The notes below the pieces were generated by a model. That model saw only the letters and a program-made list of their open reading frames with translations, did not search any database and was not told the origin of the DNA. Positions 37,401-46,900 of a DNA stretch of 64,000 bases are shown here, in pieces (position 1 is the first letter of the stretch; each line of letters begins with the position of its first letter). The translations under genes and the position numbers were made by a program. Source of the DNA: Symbiodinium natans (taxonomy: Eukaryota > Sar > Dinophyceae > Suessiales > Symbiodiniaceae); contig CAJNDS010000302.1 of the NCBI GenBank assembly GCA_905221605.1, positions 290,342 through 354,341 on the forward strand, in the 5' to 3' direction.

Positions 37401-37962
37401 CCTCTGGCTTTCCTTTTTCTATCCCCATTACCATCCTCGTCTCATCTGCGAGCTGCGAGGCTATCCTCTCAAGTACCATCTTGTACTTCTCTAGATTCTC
37501 CACCCTTGTTGTTTGCTCCACTATTGGCAATAGCACCACCTCCTCGTCACTATTCCTCATCATCTCGTTTCCGTCTGCATCGCGATTGCCCGTAGGAATC
37601 AACGTCAGCTCCCACCTTCCATGTGCCGGATCCCCCTTCACGGTGTTAGACGTCTGCAACATGACCTTCTTGTTGATTTCCCCCATTACTGCCGCATTCC
37701 TTCGTTGTATCTCCCGGAAACTCCTACTCATTCGGCTCATTCCGGGTTTGTCCTCGATGTCCCTCTTGTCTGCTTTGGCTCTCCTTATCAGGTCCTCTTG
37801 GAATCTCCACTCCGCCTCCTCGTCACCCTTGATCTTCTCGACTTGTTCTCGTTTGATTCCGGCCGAGTCCATAATTCCTTTTAAACTCTTCGACGCTGCC
37901 ATTCCGTATCCCCGCTCCTCCGTACTGCTGGTGTCACGGCCCACCTCAAAGTATTCAATCAT
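34480..37962 (-). CDS. Retroelement ORF3
   Basis: About 1,160 codons. I take the start as the ATG at 37,962 because it overlaps the ORF2 stop in the string ATGATTGA; an ATG 18 codons upstream is also in frame. Around residues 580-610 a cysteine cluster ECVHCLACHC then CPMCCKPMP could be a zinc ribbon. The C-terminal quarter is Arg/Ser/Asp-rich and disordered. No transposase, protease or envelope motif was seen and no family recognised. The single open frame without introns fits a retroelement. Its position, after pol and ORF2, is where envelope or accessory genes lie in other LTR elements. Confidence 0.7.
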   Translation of the reverse strand: MIEYFEVGRDTSSTEERGYGMAASKSLKGIMDSAGIKREQVEKIKGDEEAEWRFQEDLIRRAKADKRDIEDKPGMSRMSRSFREIQRRNAAVMGEINKKVMLQTSNTVKGDPAHGRWELTLIPTGNRDADGNEMMRNSDEEVVLLPIVEQTTRVENLEKYKMVLERIASQLADETRMVMGIEKGKPEELVTATGVSNDSVTTWTGATLNELGIKGEVTEIEKPYPANVYIEMARIVAELAAWGGDAYPVQRGDRRNMRRSTQEAMLDGSAIDRGNGIEYALWAEQHHGGGIAWSRIRKEVDERSLYRLRRGDEYRIAYLSQFYGIEITSKIYRCPKTKELKVGIPLAVRPTSGMRMPRNVAMLKSWAGDRVEGQKEERESLWFRLHPADLPCTGYMVVGDAQWQEYAKDGIVWPEAGHSGVIVEGWHRDDMRNPLRGSQMTLKAHWTKYSVEPSDVSSIHGLEFPQGGMPEWLYDSLRLAAVPGRRIGIAIDMRMFTLIGGDVVVTRSGRFMLLGPVPMACWKAVWFEDTYTALYMRDCELDMLADERGDSQVNRDRLSKTLGTDEYRDRVRWIMSEMTEECVHCLACHCRMAKGIVICPMCCKPMPSYPDYLMGMNLWEITDRNATMGRKTMWKTKLQEALDRAGIKIPFRMVAERIDMIERDVVAGILASLNPAEDWYLGFRAGLWPEYEIAASRPGVYRFAMEEAAIHAMMLDRELATSFGKILNFEYKQSGTDHSGIVDASDFQQALETVAARAVVTARQRFFSMHAGCLRRGGQFMSYQLLIAMAAGFNSPLWGNNAWAKSTRDLMVQTANGCLEIMKRIVAETKRDPTQPMAKHMKFDTEGIPFNATWGEIKGKKNKLHGYSHAAGSAIRNLGLRRERSETGPVNEVYWCSVPMGGMMMNWASMGVAGHSRDEAQPEARAANAGTAYPIAGVSLVELNEKGWPRRIESKGTRTVDVELRDETGKRQEPLTRAESSSPIQLKERGGARADGAEPKARTRSPLDRERRDIIRWPKYAMSDDSSVRSSSRGWGKGRDRDRADDRGGRYGWMPTVPRFAEGTKMLDRGRGKGSLLERTRAQRGGHVTGPETEDESAMSEALNPEFRGTETTSTNRANVGVETGDDASDASAGDPVKGKGKHGRPLMWRPRRDRQRDEA

Positions 37963-40900
37963 TCTTGTATATTCGGGCGCCCTTAACCGGGTTGTCAAGC
38001 TCCACCATGGCCGCACGGCCTCCCAACGAATACTGCTCTATCGGACCTCCAAAATTCCTCGCGCTCTCGGGAACCGCACTCTCATAGTTCGTCGTTCCGG
38101 CACTAGTCTTCGGGTCGACGGTGTTCATACTATCATCAGCTGCAGCATGCTCGTCATCCATCTTGTCGGGCTCCTGACTATCCTTGGTCGGATCCGGATC
38201 TGTCTTCACGTCCGGCGTTGTCGCTCCTTTCTGGCTATCCTTCTCCGCTCCCTTGTCTTCGGTGTCCTTCTCCTTCTCGGTTTTCGGGAGCTGATCCTCA
38301 AGCTGCCTAATTCTATCCATCGCTTTCTTCATAGCCGCTTCGCTTTCCTGCGCACGACGTCGGCTCTCCTTAAGCTCGTCTTCCATGGTTTGGTAACCTC
38401 TGAGGCGCTCTTCGGCCTGTTCCAACTTGTCCCTCGCATCCTTCAGCGCGGCCTCTCTCTCCTCTATCTTTTGCAGGCTATCCCTAAGCTCACTCTCCTT
38501 GTCCTGGTACTTCTTGAGGTTCTCCTCGGCCTGCTTCCGCATTGTTTCTCTCTCTTTCTCTTCGTCATCCCTGAGTTTGGCAGTTTCCTGGAGCGTCTTC
38601 TTTAACTCCGAGAACTCTTGTCCCTGCTCTTGCCCAGCGTGCTTTGTGGCCTTGTATTCCTTCTTTAGCTCCTCCAGCTCGGACTCCAACTCTTTCACTC
38701 TTCTATCACCGGCAATCTTGCCCTCTTCGCTCGTGCCTTCACTACTGGTGGCTCCACTTCCGCTCGGCGCTGTCTTCTCCATTCTATCCCGGAGCGCCCT
38801 GAATTCGTCTCTCATCTCGTTGATGGCTCCGATTCTCCTCAGCTCCTCTCTCCTTTCCCTCAAATGTACCTCGACTTCTGCGACTAGCTTCGCGTTGTTC
38901 TCCGCCGCCCCCTCGAGCTCCCCGACCCTTCGTGCTAGTCGATCACGTTCATGAACGGCTACAGCGAGCTCCTCCTTCAGCTTGTGATTTTCATTCTCAG
39001 CGTGCATACTTTCTAATCCCTTGTATCCAACATTGGTCCGTCCACCCCCTCGGGGCTCAACCTTCATATCTTCGAGCTGCCTGCTGAGGTCCTCTATCTT
39101 TGTTTTGTCTTCTATCGCCCGCGCCCGCACCTCTGCCGCTATCCCTGCTTTGTCCATTCTCTCCTCTGCCATTCGGCCTATCACCCATTTGCACTTCTCA
39201 ACCTCAGACACCTTGTCGGCCAGTTTTGCTATCATCCTGGCGACCACCTCCTCCCTCGGCATACCTCGCAGATCTCCCCTCCTCATTACTAGGATATCCC
39301 TTTCGCCCAGCTGTACTTCTGCCTCCTTGATATTCTTCCACTCTTCATCTGAGTAGTATTTCCTCCGCTCGTAGTCTTCGTCAAACTCCTCGCACAGCGG
39401 GTCATCCTCGTCCTCGTCTATCAATCCCACCATGACCAGTCTTACCGCAACGTTCGTCAGTCTAAACTTCAGTTGTTTGATCCTGTCCTCCGCTTCCTGG
39501 AGCCTCTCTCTGTCGGTCATGTTCTCCTTTCCCTTTTGTGTGCTGATCAACGTTCCGTCTATGATTTTCGTCACCACACTCTCCATCGATGCTCTCATTC
39601 TATCGGCCTGTATCATGAAAGGCCTGTGGGTGGGCTCCGCCTCAATGTCGCCGGTCAGAAACCTATCGGCCCTCAACTCGCCTGGCACGTCTCTGCCATG
39701 TTCCACTCTATCGGATCTGATGTTTGCGGTCGGAGCACGATGAGCAGTTATCGGGTTCGCCGCCACCAACGACATGTTCAGCATCACGGCCTTGGAGTCG
39801 TCTGGATCCTGTCGTATGACGGCGGTGTTGTACTTCCTCTCATGCCCCGTCATCGCTCTTTCTCGCATTCTATCCCATCCCATTCGTCTATCCTGTTCAT
39901 CCATCTCCACAGCCGCCCTCTCTTGTCTATCTCTATATTCCGCCAGTGTCAGTCCCTCCCACGTTTCGGGCATCTCTGTGAGGATCAGAGCAGACGCCAT
40001 CGACCTCATTACATCCCTGACATTCGTCGCCATCATTTCTGGCCTTTCCAGAGGGTGCATCGGCTCCTTCATTGATGCATCAGCAACTATTGTCCCCAGA
40101 GGTCGCGAGCCAAGTCCGTAGAATTCCGCCGCCTCTCTCATGGCCGCATAGAAATCCCTCAACTTCGTTAGCGTTGCTAATCCGTACATCATATGTGGGT
40201 GGACCATGGGCATCTGATTGGCACTACGCACAACTCCGTCCAACAGTACCTGCACTGCGTGCAGCTCAGCCATCAACCTATCCCTCCGTTCGAACTGTGG
40301 CACCCAGTTCTTGAATATCGCCGACGCACATAACTTCGACGCTCTATCCGTAAGTGTCACTCTCAGCGAATCCACCATGAGTGCGTTCACGAGCTCGTGG
40401 GCTGGAAAGTACTGCGTTCTCCCTCGTGCCGCCTCCTCAGTATACAGGTTCGGATGGTAGTCTCCCTCAGCCATGTCCCTTTCTACCATAGCCCTGATGG
40501 CCGCCTTCTTGGTCTGTGTGAGATAATCAATGGGGTTAAACACGGTCGCGCCTATTCCTTCACCTTCGTCCCGCGTCCACGTCACCCATGATGTGCTTCT
40601 AATCACAGCTCCATCCGCCGAGTGTATCATCCAACTCTGTCCCGCCTCGGCCGCCTCGACTACAGCCTCCCATGTTGATCTACGCCTGGCTATTCGATAG
40701 TTCATCTTGTAATGAGGAATCATGATTTTCTCCTTCATCTCCTCCGGCTTGATCACCTCCTGCCAGTTTCTGCCCCTCTTCTTTACACCCCCTGCCTCTT
40801 CGTCCTCCGGCTCGTTACATTCTTCGGCAAGGGTGAAATCTATCAGCTGTAGATATGCGTACAGTCGCCGTTCTATCCTTGACGGGTTCGCGCCCTTGTC

Positions 40901-43900
40901 CCTGATCCCTCCTAGGAGGATCCTTTGCATGGTACATCGTGCCCAAAGCGGAAGCTTCTTGATTTCTTCTCTCCTCCTATCCGGTTTCCACCTCTGGATG
41001 TCCTCCGGCCGGTATTTCAACTCAAGCTGTTCTTGATACTGTTTCCGGACCACCTCCCCCAGCTTCATATTCATGATGTTCGCGAATTCCGGCCGCCTTC
41101 CTTGGTGCTGTTCTATCCTTTTCTTGATCTCTGCCGCTACCGTCCCAGCTCCGGCGCTGTTCAAACCTGCCATCAGGTCCTCTATCGTAACATCCTTCAG
41201 CACCTTGTACATCAAGTCCTCCAAGTTGAAAATGGAGAAATTCACTCCCCTTATCAACAGCCGGTCGCTCACCTCAGGGCCCAGGCGCTGCGTAACCTCC
41301 CTTACCCTTTGTGCTCGAAGTTCTCTATCCAGTTCCATCGGCCCCAGATTGCTCGCTCTGCGTTCTATCGCTATTTCCGTAGCCCTCCTCCACTGTTCCC
41401 TCCTCACGTCAGGGTTCGCTCTCCAGAAACCCATTCCCTCAACCCTGTAATCTCTGGCAATCGCTTGAATCTCCTCACGCCAATTTGGTGACTCCCTCAA
41501 ACTCGCGGCTGCCATTCTCAATCTTCTCCTAGCATCGGGTTCCACGCTATCCTCCATCAGCTCAGGTGCCTGTGGTCTTTCTAGACATCTATCCAGATTC
41601 CATTCCGGAAGAACTCCGCTTTCGTCAGTGGCGATCTTTCCCAACGTCATAATAACGTCCATGAAGTCCAGTTTCGCCTCCGGTTTGTCCACGACCACTA
41701 TTCCTGCGGCGACCATGAGCTCGTGTGGCTCGAAAAGGTCTATCTCTTCCCATGGCATCCCCTCCGCTGCTAGTCTCTCGGTCAGCCGTGCAACTATCCT
41801 CCTTGGATCGTATTCAGGTAGATATGAATTCTGCACGATCGCCGCCAACACCACCGATGGTGGCCTGCCCTTTACCAAGGTACTATACTTTCCCACTTGT
41901 CCCAGCTCCTTCTCGCAGACCGGGCACACAGCACCTTCACACGGAAATGCTTCGCCATTGCTATCTACCCCCGTATATCCCAACCACCAAGCAAAGCACG
42001 CATGACAATGGTATCCCCAGCATATCCTTCTAAGCCACTCGACCGGCTCGCTGAAGCTATGTATTCCCGACCCTCTCGTGTTGCTCTCCTCTACCGGGTT
42101 CTCCCGGGTGACCCGCTCATGCACCGCGTCCGTCATCTTTTTCACGAGCTCGTCCCTCTCCGCCCTCGCTTCGTCCAACCACGGGAATGGGAAGTTGTGC
42201 TTCTGGTTCCATACATCCTCCACGACTCGCCTATAAATCTCCGGGTTCTGTCGTGCTACATGACTATCCTCTTCCCTGTCAGCTATCGTATCAACTCCGT
42301 GTCCAAACAACTCCGAGAACCCTTGACCTCTCTCGTTCTCACTATCGGGCTCCATCGCCTCATGAGCTTCCACGCCCTCCATCTTGCTATCCATCTCCGG
42401 ACTCTCGGGCTTGTTCATCTCTCCTCCCGCATCTATCTGCATTGTGTCGTCCTTTGCTTCCCTCGCGTTCACCCCGTGCTCTTCAGCCTCGGCCACCGAG
42501 TCGAGCGGTTCAGGTCTTATCCCTGTTGCGCTCCTCCTGCCCTTGAGTGCCTCCTTGAGCGCATCCTCCTTGATTTCTTCTATCCACCGATAATAGTCTG
42601 CTGGATAGCCTTGGCCCATGCTCTCTATCCTTCTCATCGAACTGATGATCTCCTCGAACAGCGTGCTGTCGTTCCCTATCATCTCCACAATATCAGTCTC
42701 AGGCTTAACCAGCATCATGTTCTGCGCTATCCACCATGCCATGGTGTTGGCCCATTCCCTCGGGAACTTCATGTCTTCAAGAATCATCGTCCTGACGAAT
42801 TTGGCCAGCCATATTCTCACCACATAACTCGGAAACTCGATTTTATTCAGGGGAGTAGTGCCCCCCGTCTCGGATCCAAATCCTTGCTTTGTCACCTCCT
42901 CCACCATGTCCGCAACGTCCATGCTGTCCGGGTACCCCCCGGTACCGGCTTCTATCCTCGTCATCACGCGATCTATCAAATGCTCCCCCGCCCTCTGGAC
43001 TACCTCGAACAACTTCGTCTCCCATAGCATCTCGAGCTCTTCATAACCTAGGGAAAGCGTCTCTGGTTCTATCATTACGTTGTATATAATCCACCGCATC
43101 TCCACCTCTATCTCATCCGCGTCGTTGGATGTAGGCTTCACTCTAGGCTCACTCGGCGGCGGTGAAATCGATGTAGGCTTGTGTCCAGGCCGGCCTAGTC
43201 TGCCTCCGTCAGCTCTCAACTCTGGCACGGTCCCCAATATTCCATTCATGCCCATCCACACACGATAGAATTGTTCTACCCACTTCCTCATGCCTCCGAC
43301 GTTGCTCTCAACGTTCAATATCCTGCTTCTCATCAAAGTTCCCAAAGCTATCCCGGTGTATGACGGTTCGGCGCCAGGCCTCGTCCCCGACAGCACCTGT
43401 GAGTCATATATTCCCGCCTTCACAATGTCGTACACTTCTTTGGGCGTGATCTCATCGGTAACCTCCCTCGGGCACGTCGCTCTAATCATCCTGCGTATCA
43501 CCTGTACCACTATCGTTGTCCATGCCATCGGTGGGGCTCCATAACAGCGAATCCAGTGCTGCATTTCTATCAAATGCCCCTCCCCCAGCACCTGTCCTGC
43601 CCTCGCATTCCTCGACCATGGGGCATCTATCACAGGCGATCCCTCTTCTTCCATCCTCAATCTCAATATCCCCCCGCTCTCTCCAGTACCCACGCATTCC
43701 ACTCGATCCAGTTCTGTCCCGTCGGCAACTACTCCCACCGTGCCTCCAGATCCTATCACCATCGGTCTTTCGCCACTGTCTCCGCTTCTCATTTCCTGCT
43801 GCGTCTCTCTATCCGAATATTCCTGCTCGGACTTGAGGTCGCTCAGGGTCTTGATGTTGCTACCCGTCCCAGCACCACCCTTCCATCTGGGAGCCTGCAT

Positions 43901-46900
43901 AACCGCCCCCTTGGTATCGCCTCGTGTTGGCACCGGTGGAGCCGGCGGTCTATCCCCTTGATCTCCTATCCCAGCGGTTCCCCTAAGTGCTCCGCCATCT
44001 CTGCCATCTCCCGCCTTTTCCCCGGCACTTTTTCTCTTCTCGTCTCTTGCTTGCTTCTCTTGTCGTTGGTTCGCGAGCTCCTGAGCACTCTCGAGCAGCT
44101 CCTTCCTCTTCTTCGCCTCCCGGTTTTCTTTCTTCGCCTTCTTTTGTTCTGACCGACTCCTCACGGTGGCGAAACCCTCGTCACTGCCTTCCTTGCACTC
44201 CTCAGTTATCGATGCGTCTCCCTCTCGAGCAGATTGGTTCTCCGGTCTATCCTCACCCATAGCATCATCCTCTTCTCCATCCGACTCTGCATCGTCTTCC
44301 ATCATCTCTGCGTCATCTGCCATCGCCTTCAGCTGCCCGATAGCCGCCATAGCCCTTAGAGCTTGATACTCGGGGTCCTTCATGTGGAAGCCGGCCGCCG
44401 TGTAAATGATCACTTTCATCCGGTGCCAAGAACCCCTATCTCCGGCTGACACACAGTGAGCTTCGGACTTACCACACATTGTCTTCCACACCGACTCGTC
44501 TATCCTGGCAGCCATCTCCGTATACACCCCTTGTCTATCCGATGTCCTAAGGCTCTCCGTGGCTCCCGTGATCTTTGTCTCTGGCACAATCACTTTCGTC
44601 TTCAGTGACCGGTCTGCCTTCGCCACTTCTATCCAGCGTCTGAGCCAGACTCCAACCTCTCCAATGCTATCCCTGCCCTCCTCGCTGATCACCTCCCTAA
44701 TAGCTGAAGTTTCCCTATCATATAATTCCATGTCTCGCGGGGTCGGCCACATCATTCCAAACATCGAGATGAACAGGATCTGTGCCCAGAAGCCGAACGT
44801 TCGCCCGGCACTGATGTACAACTTTCCCGCGTCCACCCCCATTCGAGGAAACGCCGTACACATAACGTTCCAAGGCAGAGTGATGATTCCAGACTTCTTC
44901 ATCAGTTTATCCATGGCTTCTCCAGCCCTTATCAGCTCCTTAGCCTCCTCCCTGACTCTGTAGTTAGTGGGGAATCCATTCTCTTCGAAATTTCCGGGCC
45001 CTACCCAGAGCACATTGGCATTGGCTTTCCTGATCGTCTCCCTCGTTTCCCTCGCCACCTTGGTCTTAGTGTCATCGTCCGTAGCCTCGAACCGTCTAAC
45101 CTCGTCTATTGCTCGGCGAGCATTCCCTGCTGCCATTCCAGCCGGGGCCAATATCACAACAATGTTCGTCACTTGATTCCCTCCCATGCCCTTCGAGACG
45201 CATTCCTTGCACACTTCCTGAACCTTCTTGTACGCACCCTGGTAGGTCATCTCCTGCGTTCCTGTCAATTTGTGTGTAATGAACGACATACTCTCCGCGG
45301 CCTTTCCATAGTCTCCGTGCGCCTTCAATAGCATTGCTATCCACTCTCGGACTTCCCCTGGTGACGCCGGATTCTTCTTATTCGAGACGCCCTCTATCCC
45401 CTCAGGTATGATGATGTGTACGTAGGTCTTCTGATCCGCACTACATCGGAGCTGAAGTGGCGGCTTCATTCCCTCCGCCCACCATGTCACCAGCTCAGCC
45501 GCCTTGCGCTCATGGAATGCAGTAGCTATGTCAAACATCCACTCGTAGGTCTCCACCGCGGACTCAAGCTCGCTCGAAAGCGCTGGCTCCATCAATCTCC
45601 CTCCAACTCCGCCCATTCCTATGCCAATGATAGCCGCCCAGGCCTGAGCCTCGAACGCCCAGCTCTGGTCGACGTCCTCCGGTCTGTTCCACCCATATTT
45701 CCTGGGTGCCTTTTCTATCCCCAACACTATGCTTCCCACGTCCGCCATTTCCAAAACCTTGCCCATGTGGTGCGTGGCCTTATTCGCGTTCTCCATGACT
45801 TTCTCCTCTATCCCGCTGCTCTCCACACACCGTCTGTAAATGGCTGGCCCCACAAAACTCCTCCACGGCATCTTCACGACAGCGCTATCGTGTCCCGTGG
45901 CCATTGGGGCCTCTATCCCCATATACTCCAACAAACGTATCACATTGGCCCATTCACTATCCACCGGGTAGTAGTCCTTGTCTCGATCAGGCCCAGACAC
46001 GCCCCCACCGCTAGGCAACTCCGCTATCCATCCCCTCATGAGCTCTATCAAACCACTTCTTGAGCCAGTTGGCTGTTCGACGACCTTCGTGACATTTTCG
46101 TCACCTTCCCGATGCAGGAACTCGTGTTCCATCTTCCAATCCACAGGGCGCTCAGGAAGAGGTCCTCGGGCCGGGCCTATAATTGCGCGCTTTTCCAGGT
46201 GATATCGCCAATACAGCCTCTCAACCCCTTGCGGGTGCTTCTCCATCAGCGCCGACATCTCACTCATGAGATGGCTATTCGCTCCTAAACCCGGGTGCTT
46301 CGGCCTACAGATGAGTGCATGCCCGACGATCCTCGTGGCCCTCATAAAGCAGAACAGTACCCCGTCTATCTCCACTCTATCCACATCCATTCGGATCTGC
46401 CCCTCAGGCACCGACGATCTCCTTGTCCCCACATCCATTTTGACATTCTTGCCTATCCTTCTGAAGCCGGCCAGTACTCTTACTATCCATCCATTCCCTA
46501 ACGAATGCCATGTAGAGTATGATGCTGTACCACAGATGCTTCGTCCAAACCAGCATCCCGCAGAGTCGTTCACACTGGGAGCGCCGGTCGTCCACGTGAC
46601 CAGCGGATGGCTTCGATCTATCCCACCAGATGCTATCATCGACCACAACGCCTCTAGAGACGTTCCGTGGAAAATCCACCCGGGCACATTGAACTCCTCA
46701 TTCCCGACCGACATCTGCTGATTCAGCTTCTCTGCTCCGGCGTACTCGGCCTTCGTGGGTACCCACATACATCGCGAATCCGTGAAATGTTCTTTCACAT
46801 CCTTAATCCCCCCGTCTGCCTGGACCTCCGGAAATGTGATCACTTCTTCGGCCAGGGACCAGTGCAACAGGTGTAGAACTGACGTCGGTCCCCCTATCTG

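Noticed and set aside
37181-38605. 474-codon plus-strand frame
   Set aside because: Antisense of ORF3 and the ORF2 coiled coil; Leu/Ser/Phe-rich as expected from antisense Glu/Lys codons.
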